Virus record (IMG/VR): IMGVR_UViG_3300017788_000045 | Span: 1 to 44,674 of that record | DNA: 44,674 nt | Source: a virus | Direction: 5' to 3' (one strand) | In this document: positions 1 to 7,575 of the stretch, one piece after another | Layout: each line of letters starts with the position of its first letter | Position numbering within the stretch: the first letter of the stretch is position 1 | Position numbers and translations under genes: made by a program | Notes under the pieces: model-generated | Databases searched by the model: none | What the model was told of the DNA's origin: nothing | The model's input: only the letters and a program-made list of their open reading frames with translations

Positions 1-1154
1 ATAATCAGATCGGCGGCTGGAACGCTTTGGCATTTGGAAATCCTCAGAGATCAGGAACATGGGTAGCTCTAACAGGTGATAACAGCGATAACGTTTCCAA
101 GATACGGACTGGCGCTAGAGCCAAAGGCAGAGCTGCGGTTGCACAGAACAAGATATTCCTAGTAAGGATATCAGAACCTGGTTCAGGATATGACACAGCA
201 CCAACTATGACAATCACCGATCCTAACAATATCTATGAAGCACCGTTTACTGTAAGAACAGGAAAAGGAGTTCTAGCTACTCCAACATTCTTGAACAGAG
301 GTAGTCAGTTTGTTACAGGTTCAGCTTCTATCGATACCGGCGATGGTTATGCAGATAACTTCCAACCTGGAGGATTCGTAGCAGTTAGAAGAATTACTCA
401 GCGTCCTGCTCCTGGTTCTAACATAGTATTTTCTAATTTACCAGATAGAACTTTTAAATTAGTCAATGTCATAACATTCCTTGGACTAAATGACGGCGCT
501 TATACTGCTTTCTTCCAGGTTAGTCCGATATTAGGTATATCAGAAGCGCCGGGTCACTATGATGGGCTCGAAACCAGGATCAGATACAGCCAGGTTCGCT
601 TGACCGGGCATGATTTCCTAGACATAGGTACTGGTAATTTTGAGGAAACCAATTATCCAGGAGCGCCTCTCGATGATCCGATACCCGACAACGAAACTGT
701 AGGAAACAACGGAGGAAGGGTATTCTTCACATCCACAGACCAAGATGGTAATTTCCGAGTAGGAGACTTGTTTGCTATCGAACAGAGCACGGGTGTTGCG
801 ACATTAAATGCCGATGCGTTTAACATATCTGGTCTGCAAGAACTCAATCTAGGTAATGTTACTCTAGGAGGTGGATCTGCTACAGTCACAGAATTCAGCA
901 CTGATCCATTCTTTACCGCTGATTCAGACAATATAGTTCCTACTCAACGTGCGATAAAGGCCTATATCGCGGCACAGATTGGTGGTGGTGGTGCTAGCTT
1001 AAATGTTAACTCTGTAACAGCAGGTTCTATTTTTATAAGTTCTAATACCATAACCACAACAACACCAAGTGCTATTAACATGCTGGCTACATTCGAATTC
1101 CGCGGCGGAATTACTGGAACACCTTTAGCTTTCAATTACTTCTTAACAAGCTAA
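1..1154 (+). CDS. Large virion structural protein, tail/fibre-associated (5' partial)
   Basis: The reading frame is open to the left edge (codons in phase from base 3), so the window holds only the C-terminal 383 or so residues of a longer protein. The visible part is beta-rich, with Gly, Thr and Ser, and carries a segment 'GGRVFFTSTDQDGNFRVGD' that I associate with very large virion structural proteins of T4-like marine phages. It ends in 'FFTADSDNIVPTQRAIKAYI', a motif frequent near fibre C-termini. The TTG at 27 is an internal Leu codon, not a start. The stop codon lies inside a late-promoter motif serving the next gene. Position just upstream of small fibre and adhesin genes fits a tail-tip or fibre component. 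The structural class is fairly secure; the exact role is not. Confidence 0.7.
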   Translation, partial: NQIGGWNALAFGNPQRSGTWVALTGDNSDNVSKIRTGARAKGRAAVAQNKIFLVRISEPGSGYDTAPTMTITDPNNIYEAPFTVRTGKGVLATPTFLNRGSQFVTGSASIDTGDGYADNFQPGGFVAVRRITQRPAPGSNIVFSNLPDRTFKLVNVITFLGLNDGAYTAFFQVSPILGISEAPGHYDGLETRIRYSQVRLTGHDFLDIGTGNFEETNYPGAPLDDPIPDNETVGNNGGRVFFTSTDQDGNFRVGDLFAIEQSTGVATLNADAFNISGLQELNLGNVTLGGGSATVTEFSTDPFFTADSDNIVPTQRAIKAYIAAQIGGGGASLNVNSVTAGSIFISSNTITTTTPSAINMLATFEFRGGITGTPLAFNYFLTS

Positions 1155-1157
1155 ATA
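1150..1157 (+). promoter_or_regulatory. T4-type late promoter GCTAAATA
   Basis: Octamer GCTAAATA overlaps the stop codon of the upstream structural gene and lies 18 nt before the ATG at 1176. The leader holds GGAG at 1165-1168, so this is the ordinary class with an untranslated leader. Confidence 0.65.
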
Positions 1158-1175
1158 ATATCATGGAGATAACAT

Positions 1176-1496
1176 ATGGCAACAGGTAGATTAGGAATAG
1201 CAGATTTAGTAAGCGGTACAGATACCATCGTATACACAGTCCCCACCGATACTTTTGCGGTAGTAACTGTGAGCGTCGCAAATCGAACTGCTTCGTCGAT
1301 CACTATAAGGATAGCAGTAACAGCTTCAGGAACTCCGGCGGCTGGCGAATATATAGAATTTGAATCTACGATTCCAGCGAATGCTGTTTTGGAAAGAACC
1401 GGTATCGTAATAGATGCAGGAAAAAATATCGTAGTAAGATCTAGTTCTGCATCTGTTTCAGCAGTATGCTGGGGCATAGAGACATCAACAGTTTAA
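1176..1496 (+). CDS. Small beta-rich virion/tail protein
   Basis: A 106-residue protein with almost no charged stretches and alternating Val/Thr/Ser/Ile, the look of a single beta-sandwich. No signal peptide or membrane segment is evident. It has its own late promoter and a GGAG ribosome site, and sits between a large structural protein and two Gly-rich adhesins. Similar small proteins occur beside fibre genes in T4-like marine phages. A fibre-tip or adhesin-support role is inference from context; no catalytic motif is visible. Confidence 0.55.
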   Translation: MATGRLGIADLVSGTDTIVYTVPTDTFAVVTVSVANRTASSITIRIAVTASGTPAAGEYIEFESTIPANAVLERTGIVIDAGKNIVVRSSSASVSAVCWGIETSTV

Positions 1497-1511
1497 AAAT
1501 AGGAGCTAGGA

Positions 1512-3110
1512 ATGGGTCGTTTTGTACCAATAGACGTTACTACAGTAGCTAGCAGAGAAAAAGTCAGAGAATTTAAAGTATCTGGTGGAAAGGGTTATTA
1601 CGACGGTACCCAATGCTGGCAATATAAAGTAGTTTATGATCGACCAGGAAACTATACGTTCACAGTTCCAGAAGGTGTTACCTGCATGAGAACTGTGGTC
1701 GTAGGAGGCGGCGGTAAACCAAGATGTATCACCATAGGGTCCTGTTGCTCAGCAGCAGGTGGAGGCGGAGGATACAGCGATACATGCATGACAGTGAGTC
1801 CTGGAGCAGTCATAGGAATCACCGTAGGAAGACAAGAATCTACGAGTTCTATATCATGTAATAGCGTGGCAGTACATTCTGCCACGGGCGCAAGCGGGTG
1901 TGCTCCTGGCAACGGAGTTGGGGGGACTTGGAACAGTCTCGGCGGATGCGGCGGCTGGGGCTGCAATCACTGTGCAGGATCAGTAAGCCATTGGTGCGGT
2001 AGTTGTAAATATCTCTGTTTCGCTACCTGTTGCGGATATTGCATAGTTTACACCTGCGTAAATGCACAGAATGGAGGGACTACCTGCTGTAATCTCATCG
2101 TCAACGGAGGCGGATCAGCAGGGTCTCCTGTGAGATTATGTGGCGGTGATGCCACCTGTGTCTGCGGATATCTGCACAACGGAGTCGCTGCAGGCGGAGC
2201 TGGAATCGGGGGAAGCACCCATTCTGCTTGGCACTATAACTGCTGCAACTGTATCTGTATTTTCAACAACAACGGCCACGCTGATCATGATTGGCCAAGG
2301 CTACCGCATCCGGGAGCTGCCCAAGGTGGCGGCGGAACGATGGCCCATGCGCATTCCTGCTGCAGGAATTGGCAAGGAGAATGTATCCAGGGCATATGGA
2401 GAGGCGGCGACGGCGGCCCAGGCGGAGACGATATACAAGAATCGGGAGGATGGGTATTTGAATGGGGATGGCATGGTTATTGCTATTGGCCGTTCGGAGT
2501 TAGATGTTCTGCCTGTTTTAGAGAAAGATGTCTAAACAATAATAAATCACCAGTAAGACATGAATGGTGGGACATACAAGATATCAAGGGATCAGGTTCT
2601 CCCGGCAATGTGGCAGAATTCCATCAGAGATTCAGTTGTATGGGTGTGGCATGTGGTCAGAGACCTAACAATTCAGGAGAAGGTGCCGGCACAGGTGGGT
2701 ACATGCTCTATTGCTGCAACGCTATGATGTACGGAGACAATGTGGGAATGGTTAATAACAACGGTGGCCCACAGCTGAATTGGGAGAAAATCTGCAATCT
2801 CGGAGTTACCGGACAGTGCGATGCCGCATATAAGATGGTAGATGCCCTGTTTCCATTCTTTATAACCTGTGCTGGGACGCTAGGTGGATCAGGAGGTGTC
2901 GGACGTTGTGCTTACACTTCTAAAGCGGGCCACGGCGGCGGCGGCGGAGAAGCGAAATGCCAATTCCTCTGCGTTTGTTTTGGAGGAAACTTTGACAGAT
3001 GCAACGGCGGACCTAGCAATCCTTTGCTGGCATTTCCGCCCTGTCTGTTAGATCAATTTGTCAGCAACGCAGGTTGGGGCCTAGCGATTATCTACTATAG
3101 GGAAGCGTAA
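1512..3110 (+). CDS. Gly/Cys-rich tail adhesin, copy 1
   Basis: 532 residues. After a short N-terminal part comes 'PGNYTFTVPEGVTCMRTVVV' (about residues 45-64) followed by GGGG and 'AAGGGGGYSD'. This is the usual entry to phage Gly-rich adhesin domains (gp38-like/Gly-rich receptor-binding tips). The rest is poly-Gly turns mixed with an extraordinary number of cysteines, about 47 (near 9 percent), many as CC, CxC or CxxC. C-terminal signatures 'GGNFDRCNGG' and 'LLAFPPCLLD' recur in the next gene, showing tandem duplication. The start has AGGAG upstream. A long open frame inside it (2140-2535, another phase) is a shadow: the main frame aligns with the paralogue throughout. Receptor binding at the host surface is inferred; whether the cysteines form disulfides or bind metal is unknown. 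Confidence 0.75.
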   Translation: MGRFVPIDVTTVASREKVREFKVSGGKGYYDGTQCWQYKVVYDRPGNYTFTVPEGVTCMRTVVVGGGGKPRCITIGSCCSAAGGGGGYSDTCMTVSPGAVIGITVGRQESTSSISCNSVAVHSATGASGCAPGNGVGGTWNSLGGCGGWGCNHCAGSVSHWCGSCKYLCFATCCGYCIVYTCVNAQNGGTTCCNLIVNGGGSAGSPVRLCGGDATCVCGYLHNGVAAGGAGIGGSTHSAWHYNCCNCICIFNNNGHADHDWPRLPHPGAAQGGGGTMAHAHSCCRNWQGECIQGIWRGGDGGPGGDDIQESGGWVFEWGWHGYCYWPFGVRCSACFRERCLNNNKSPVRHEWWDIQDIKGSGSPGNVAEFHQRFSCMGVACGQRPNNSGEGAGTGGYMLYCCNAMMYGDNVGMVNNNGGPQLNWEKICNLGVTGQCDAAYKMVDALFPFFITCAGTLGGSGGVGRCAYTSKAGHGGGGGEAKCQFLCVCFGGNFDRCNGGPSNPLLAFPPCLLDQFVSNAGWGLAIIYYREA

Positions 3111-3111
3111 T

Positions 3112-4776
3112 ATGGGACGTTATGTAAGTACTGGGTCCGCGCAGGTAAATTCTTGTACAAACAATGCAACAACAACCTGTTATCAGGTCGCCGGACACAA
3201 ATTTAGCTACGCACCGAACGAATGTTGGCAAAATCGAATAATGATCGACGCTCCTGGAAACTATACGTTCACAGTTCCGGCAGGTGTGACCTGCATGAGA
3301 GCTATCGCGATCGGCGGTGGTGGTAAATCTAGAGGACAGAATCCCAACTGTTGCGGTATGGCTGGGGCAGGTGGAGGATATTCTGAAAGAGCGTTCACAG
3401 TTACTGAAGGATGTACAGTAAGCATAGTCGTCGGACGACAAGAAGCTAATACTAGCATTGCATACGCTCCGACAGGAATAACTTTAACAGGAGGCGGTGC
3501 CAACGGTTGTACGGGCGGTACAGCATCAGGCGGAGACTGGAACAGCACAGGGGGTTGTGCTGGATTTAATAGGCTATGGTGCGGCGGTGGTGCTAGCCAC
3601 TACTGTGGTGCCTGCGTCTATACCTACGGACAGATATGCTGCGGTTATTGCGTGGTATGGTCCGGAATAAGCTCGAGACAGTTAGATCCACCTCATGACA
3701 ATGCTGTCTGCTGTCAAGGCATGTACTCCGGTGGAGGCTCTGCAGGATCATGGATTTTTTCTAGAGGTGGAGCAGGAACGCCAGCTTGGAATAATCAAGA
3801 CAACTATGGTCAAGGATATGGTGCTGTCGCAGGTGGAGGTGGCGGCATCGGATATATCGATGTCTGCCCGCTGAGAAATCCAATATGTGCATGTATCTGC
3901 GTAGGACCAGCGTGTAATCACGGTGGTCCGACCCAGCCAAGAACCAGCTATCCGGCGTTTGCCGGAGGTGGTGGCGGAACAAAATGGCAATGCGCTCAGT
4001 GGTGCGTGTGCCAGAACTACGAAGGTTGCTGCCAGTCTGGTAGATATCGTTCAGGCCCAGGAGGTTGGGGCGGCAAAAACAACAACGAAGGTCGTGAAGA
4101 TTGGTGGACCTGGGGATTCCAACACGGATCTCCATGGGGATCAACCATACGACCAAATAGTTGCTATAAGTTGCCCGGTCCAGATCCAAAGTATTACCCG
4201 TGGCATGATATCCATGACATGCAAGGAAGTGGATCAGCTGGTAGAAATATAAACGTGACAAACAATACCTGGGGATACTGTGGTTGGGCCACAGCTAACC
4301 CATATGGTATTAGACCTGCTAGGATCGCAGGCGAAGGAGCCGGTACAGGAGGTGTGGTTTTTCAATGCTGCGATCTCTGTAGCTATGGAATGCAATGCTG
4401 TGTCAGCAACACCCAAGGTGGTAATGCCTGCGGCACAGTAAATTGGTTGTTGGTCTGTTGCCTAGGAACATCGGGCAGGTTCGACTGCGCATGTAGAATG
4501 TACGATTCGTTATTTCCGTTTATTATCAATTGCGCCGGAACGCTGGGTGGTGGTGGCGGAATTGGAAACTGCCATCTAGGTGGCCGAGCAGGGAAAGGGG
4601 GAGGCTCTGGCATATTTAGAAGCTATATCATGTGCATCTGCTACGGCGGAAACTTTGACAGATGCAACAACAGCGGATCAGCTCCATTACTAGCATTTCC
4701 GCCTTGCATACTTGACTGGATGGCCAGCCCTGCAGGAACTGGTATGGCTTTGATCTATTGGAGAGATCCTACTTAA
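3112..4776 (+). CDS. Gly/Cys-rich tail adhesin, copy 2
   Basis: 554 residues, a paralogue of the gene ending one base upstream. Shared landmarks in the same order are 'PGNYTFTVPAGVTCMRAIAI', GGGG blocks, 'CCGYC', 'DIHDMQGSGSAG', 'GEGAGTGG', 'LFPFIINCAGTLGGGGG' and 'GGNFDRCN', ending in 'LLAFPPCILD'. I count about 45 cysteines. The ribosome site AGGGAAG lies in the end of copy 1, so the two are co-translated. The copies differ most in the central region, as expected for receptor-binding specificity. Two simultaneously made tips or alternative tips are both possible. Confidence 0.75.
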   Translation: MGRYVSTGSAQVNSCTNNATTTCYQVAGHKFSYAPNECWQNRIMIDAPGNYTFTVPAGVTCMRAIAIGGGGKSRGQNPNCCGMAGAGGGYSERAFTVTEGCTVSIVVGRQEANTSIAYAPTGITLTGGGANGCTGGTASGGDWNSTGGCAGFNRLWCGGGASHYCGACVYTYGQICCGYCVVWSGISSRQLDPPHDNAVCCQGMYSGGGSAGSWIFSRGGAGTPAWNNQDNYGQGYGAVAGGGGGIGYIDVCPLRNPICACICVGPACNHGGPTQPRTSYPAFAGGGGGTKWQCAQWCVCQNYEGCCQSGRYRSGPGGWGGKNNNEGREDWWTWGFQHGSPWGSTIRPNSCYKLPGPDPKYYPWHDIHDMQGSGSAGRNINVTNNTWGYCGWATANPYGIRPARIAGEGAGTGGVVFQCCDLCSYGMQCCVSNTQGGNACGTVNWLLVCCLGTSGRFDCACRMYDSLFPFIINCAGTLGGGGGIGNCHLGGRAGKGGGSGIFRSYIMCICYGGNFDRCNNSGSAPLLAFPPCILDWMASPAGTGMALIYWRDPT

Positions 4777-4795
4777 TTAACAAAGGAAGAAAATT

Positions 4796-5296
4796 ATGAC
4801 ATGGGCTAGAGTAGTAGATAACGAAATTATAGAAATATTTGAAGAAGATCCCGCCAAATATTTTCATCCAGATGTATTACACGAATGGGTAGATATCCCC
4901 AACGAAGGTGTTCATATCGGCTGGAAATTTAAAAACGGAAGATGGATCAGCGGAGGACAATGGTGGGAAGAGCACTATCAAGAACATCCTCTTCCACCTG
5001 CCGGGCCGCCAACAGCGCAAATTATGGTCGATCATAAAGAGACTAGAACCCACGATCAGTTCGTATTCACCGGAGCGGTCGGCGGTGTAGGAGAAATTGA
5101 CAAATGGACCATTGACGGAAAAGTCTATACGACAGAAGTCGTCGAACTAGAATTTGCCAAAGGCGAAACATTACACACTCTCCAGGTAGAATTAACAGTA
5201 AAAGGTCCAGGAGGTTCGGATACCAAAAAACTCGAAGGTGATCAAGCAGTGATCATAGCTCCGGTATTCGTGCCATTATTTCAATCTAGGTCCTAA
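4796..5296 (+). CDS. Putative tail-fibre accessory/assembly protein with Ig-like C-terminus
   Basis: 166 residues. The N-terminal 60 or so ('MTWARVVDNEIIEIF', then 'GWKFKNGRWI') resemble the short N-terminal domain of phage fibre-assembly and tip proteins. The C-terminal 90 residues ('FTGAVGGVGEIDKWTIDGKV' ... 'LQVELTVKGPGG') look like a PKD/Ig-like beta-sandwich. AAGGAAG precedes the ATG. It follows the two adhesins with a 19-nt gap, which fits a fibre chaperone or a fibre cap. Its last 21 bases overlap the end of the convergent oxygenase gene. The call rests on motif resemblance and position only. Confidence 0.5.
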   Translation: MTWARVVDNEIIEIFEEDPAKYFHPDVLHEWVDIPNEGVHIGWKFKNGRWISGGQWWEEHYQEHPLPPAGPPTAQIMVDHKETRTHDQFVFTGAVGGVGEIDKWTIDGKVYTTEVVELEFAKGETLHTLQVELTVKGPGGSDTKKLEGDQAVIIAPVFVPLFQSRS

Positions 5297-5785
5297 TAAA
5301 AATCCAAATACAACGTACCTAGTACCCGATAATATAGGTGTAACTTTATGAGGTAAAAAGGAAGGGAAAACGAAAAGTTTTCCCTTCCTTGTGGTATTCA
5401 TTTTATCATAGCTTAGAGTTTCTCCGATGATTTCAAAATCTCCTCCTTGATAGTCGTCGTTTAGAAACAAGGTAAAAGAAACTTTTCTTGTTATGATATT
5501 TGGCAAGCTATCTATGTGTATTTTGTCATAGTGATTACCAGTTTCGTATCTAGCGAAATAAATTTCAGAATCGCCATTGAGATCAAAATTAAAGATCTTC
5601 TCGTTTGCTTGGAATAATATATCTTCGAGGCCTCTTATTTCATCTACATCGATCAATTTGATATTGACTTTTCTATACACTGATTGTTCTACGTGTTCGA
5701 GATCATGATCGTATCGGTCGATGATTGTTCGACACTGCTGTTCGTCTAGGAATGGTCGGCTTATCAAACTATAAGGATCTGCCAT
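5276..5785 (-). CDS. 2OG-Fe(II) oxygenase, prolyl-hydroxylase-like
   Basis: 169 residues from the ATG at 5785, chosen over the TTG one codon upstream because GAGG precedes it at good spacing. Double-stranded beta-helix landmarks of the 2-oxoglutarate/Fe(II) superfamily are present: metal ligands H90 and D92 ('HID'), 'FTLFLNDDYQGGDFEI', distal ligand H146 ('FLPHKVTP') and the 2OG-binding R156 ('GTRYVVFGFLLG'). Such enzymes couple 2OG decarboxylation to hydroxylation of a substrate. It is the last of four oxygenase genes on this strand; its start lies inside the preceding gene. A perfect 14-bp inverted repeat lies inside its coding sequence. Substrate unknown. Confidence 0.85.
   Translation of the reverse strand: MADPYSLISRPFLDEQQCRTIIDRYDHDLEHVEQSVYRKVNIKLIDVDEIRGLEDILFQANEKIFNFDLNGDSEIYFARYETGNHYDKIHIDSLPNIITRKVSFTLFLNDDYQGGDFEIIGETLSYDKMNTTRKGKLFVFPSFLPHKVTPILSGTRYVVFGFLLGPRLK
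5358..5390. repeat. Perfect 14-bp inverted repeat inside a CDS
   Basis: Arms 5358-5371 and 5377-5390 are exact reverse complements (AAGGAAGGGAAAAC and its complement) around a 5-nt loop. Read on the minus strand, the stem is followed at once by five T residues, like an intrinsic terminator, yet it lies well before the stop codon of the minus-strand oxygenase. It is also about 60 bp past the end of the plus-strand fibre operon. Confidence 0.85.
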
Positions 5786-6356
5786 CAATGCACCTCATCA
5801 TTATTTTATCAAGAGTATATAGTTGATCTACGGTTTCTACTGTAGAAATTTCCATGTTGACGGCAATACGAAATTCGTCGGAATCGTGATCACATGGTTT
5901 GTGTGGCATCCAAGAAGGCATTATTACTAGATCTCCTGTTTCTGGATAGAACGAATCAATCTTACCTCGATTGTAAATTTCTAATCTTCCCTGATCTTTC
6001 ATATCACTAGGTATATTGAGATAATACACACTATTGATCGTAGAAGTAGTTTGATGATCGTGCATGTTTGTCTGATTTTTTTCTCTGTTGTAGACATTGG
6101 CCCAACACCAATGTTTGTGTTTTACACTGAATCGAAACGGCCCAAAGACATGTTCAGCGATTTTTAAAAATCTATTATATAGATCAGCGAAATCATGATA
6201 AGGATCTAATATCTCAAAAGTATATCCGCCATGATATTCGGCTATGTCTCGCTGTGACAGCACACATTCTATCATTCGCTGACGCACTATACTGTCAAAC
6301 TTAATTTTGGTGTATAATAAATTGGGATTATCTATATGGTAATAAACTTTATTCAT
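5769..6356 (-). CDS. 2OG-Fe(II) oxygenase-like protein
   Basis: 195 residues with the arrangement of the phage-common TIGR02466-type 2OG-Fe(II) oxygenases: 'ANVYNREKNQTNMHDHQ' giving H99 and H101, then 'SVYYLNIP', 'GDLVIMPSWMPHKPC' with H152, and R163 in 'EFRIAVNMEI'. The HxH in place of HxD is usual for this subgroup. It overlaps the next gene by 17 bases and begins inside the end of the preceding one, so the four oxygenases of this strand are translationally coupled. Substrate unknown. Confidence 0.8.
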   Translation of the reverse strand: MNKVYYHIDNPNLLYTKIKFDSIVRQRMIECVLSQRDIAEYHGGYTFEILDPYHDFADLYNRFLKIAEHVFGPFRFSVKHKHWCWANVYNREKNQTNMHDHQTTSTINSVYYLNIPSDMKDQGRLEIYNRGKIDSFYPETGDLVIMPSWMPHKPCDHDSDEFRIAVNMEISTVETVDQLYTLDKIMMRCIDGRSL

Positions 6357-6969
6357 GACAGTTTATATTGAAACTAACAATTTTTCTATTTCGATCTGAT
6401 AAATTAGGATCAGTTTCATGTTTAAGATATCCAGGAAAGATAATAATTTTTCCTGGTATAGGTTCAAACGAAGATATTCTATTACCTCTAAACATGGTAT
6501 TTTCAGGTTCGAAAGCCAGTGCATATTCTTTAGGATCCAATAACATTAGTTCTCCACAGTTAGTATCTGCTTGTGCATAATAAACTCCACTCCAATGCAC
6601 GCCTCTATGATCGTGGCAAGGAACATAAGAATTCTTAGGATATACATTACACCAAGCATTTGTGTAATACCAGTTTTCATTATAATGAAGTTGTTTAAAA
6701 AAATCAATAATTACGGGATTAATAATTTCAAAGAAAAAATTAAAATTTAAATCTTTAGATATATCATGTTCGTTAAATGAACTCCAGCCTAAATCGGTTT
6801 GTATAGCTGATTGAATATTGTTTTTCCATCTATAACTTAAAACACGTTTATGATCCAATCGGTTAAACAGACTTTTTATTTCAGGTACTAATCTGGAATT
6901 AATGTGCTCTGCATTGTCAATGACCATTTCTAAAACAGGAACAGAAAATAGGTTTAATATTTTTTTCAT
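6349..6969 (-). CDS. 2OG-Fe(II) oxygenase-like protein
   Basis: 206 residues. Beta-helix landmarks: 'AWCNVYPKNSYVPCHDHRG' with H119 and H121, 'WSGVYYAQ', 'PGKIIIFPGYLKHETDPN' with H184, and R195 in 'RNRKIVSFNI'. It has the TIGR02466-like pattern of its downstream neighbour, but sequence identity outside the motifs looks low, so the pair is not a recent duplication. The ATG lies 3 bases past the stop of the preceding oxygenase. The coding sequence is visibly more A+T rich than the structural genes. Confidence 0.8.
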   Translation of the reverse strand: MKKILNLFSVPVLEMVIDNAEHINSRLVPEIKSLFNRLDHKRVLSYRWKNNIQSAIQTDLGWSSFNEHDISKDLNFNFFFEIINPVIIDFFKQLHYNENWYYTNAWCNVYPKNSYVPCHDHRGVHWSGVYYAQADTNCGELMLLDPKEYALAFEPENTMFRGNRISSFEPIPGKIIIFPGYLKHETDPNLSDRNRKIVSFNINCHE

Positions 6970-6972
6970 AAT

Positions 6973-7530
6973 TTAGGCAGCGTAACAGTGATAGGCACTA
7001 ATAATGTATTTGTCTCCGATTGTCGGACGAAGACCTCTGTGAGGCCATAGCCACATGGGAGGAAATACAACTATTCTTCCTCCAATGGCATCTACCATTT
7101 TTTCTTGCATCGGAAATTCTGTACCGGCATCAGAATCGTTGAGATAAATCAACACAGCTAAGAATCTGCTGCTGTTCACCAATGTTGAACAGTCAGCATG
7201 TAGCCTGAACTCCTGTTCGTTTTTTTTGTATCTTTTAATTCTGTACGCTTCTTGATCTAGTTTTTTAGGCAACATTGCAAGTAAGTCGTATTTAATTTTA
7301 TATTTTTCGATATACGGCTCGATTAATTCATTTAATTGCTTTGATTCACTAGCCCAATTGTATGGTTTAGGCATTCCTGGAAATTTAGGATTTTTATCGC
7401 ACATACCGATTTGATCCATCCATCCTGGAGCATGCTGTATTTGAGTGTGATGTTTATCAAACAGATCAATCAATTTATTACAAAATTCCAAAGGAATAAC
7501 ATCGTCGTAAATTTCTATATGATCTAGCAT
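6973..7530 (-). CDS. 2OG-Fe(II) oxygenase, prolyl-4-hydroxylase-like
   Basis: 185 residues, first gene of the minus-strand oxygenase operon. 'FRLHADCS' gives H111 and D113, 'LIYLNDSDAGTEFP' is the typical strand-turn, and 'PHRGLRPTIGDKYIISAYH' gives H164 with K174 as probable 2OG ligand; Lys here is normal for prolyl-4-hydroxylase-type enzymes. There is no Shine-Dalgarno; a late-promoter octamer stands 5 nt before the ATG, so the transcript is probably leaderless. Substrate unknown. Confidence 0.85.
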   Translation of the reverse strand: MLDHIEIYDDVIPLEFCNKLIDLFDKHHTQIQHAPGWMDQIGMCDKNPKFPGMPKPYNWASESKQLNELIEPYIEKYKIKYDLLAMLPKKLDQEAYRIKRYKKNEQEFRLHADCSTLVNSSRFLAVLIYLNDSDAGTEFPMQEKMVDAIGGRIVVFPPMWLWPHRGLRPTIGDKYIISAYHCYAA

Positions 7531-7535
7531 GTTGA

Positions 7536-7543
7536 TATTTATT
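7536..7543 (-). promoter_or_regulatory. Late promoter AATAAATA, 5 nt before ATG
   Basis: On the minus strand the sequence reads AATAAATA-TCAAC-ATG, driving the four-oxygenase operon. It is back to back with the plus-strand promoter at 7563-7570. Confidence 0.7.
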
Positions 7544-7562
7544 TGTTGGCCTTGCGGCCTAG

Positions 7563-7570
7563 GTTAAATA
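7563..7570 (+). promoter_or_regulatory. Late promoter GTTAAATA, 5 nt before ATG
   Basis: The plus strand reads GTTAAATA-AAGGC-ATG, with the ATG at 7576. The AAGG is too close to the ATG to act as a normal ribosome site. This placement is a main reason for preferring 7576 over the TTG at 7543, which would put the promoter inside the gene. Confidence 0.7.
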
Positions 7571-7575
7571 AAGGC

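Noticed and set aside
2140-2535. 131-codon open frame in another phase inside adhesin copy 1
   Set aside because: The adhesin frame aligns with its paralogue through this whole stretch, while the alternative product has no recognisable features; it is a by-product of GC-rich Gly codons.
3761-4261. 166-codon minus-strand open frame opposite adhesin copy 2
   Set aside because: Cys/Arg/His-rich antisense of a Gly/Cys-rich gene, no ribosome site and no family resemblance; shadow frame.
7548-7560. GGCC-TTGC-GGCC hairpin before the sulfotransferase-like gene
   Set aside because: Only a 4-bp stem of a self-complementary tetramer with no T-tract; too weak to call a terminator.
7543-7575. TTG start extending the sulfotransferase-like gene upstream
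   Set aside because: It would place the late promoter octamer inside the coding sequence; the ATG at 7576 sits exactly 5 nt after that octamer, as at seven other starts.
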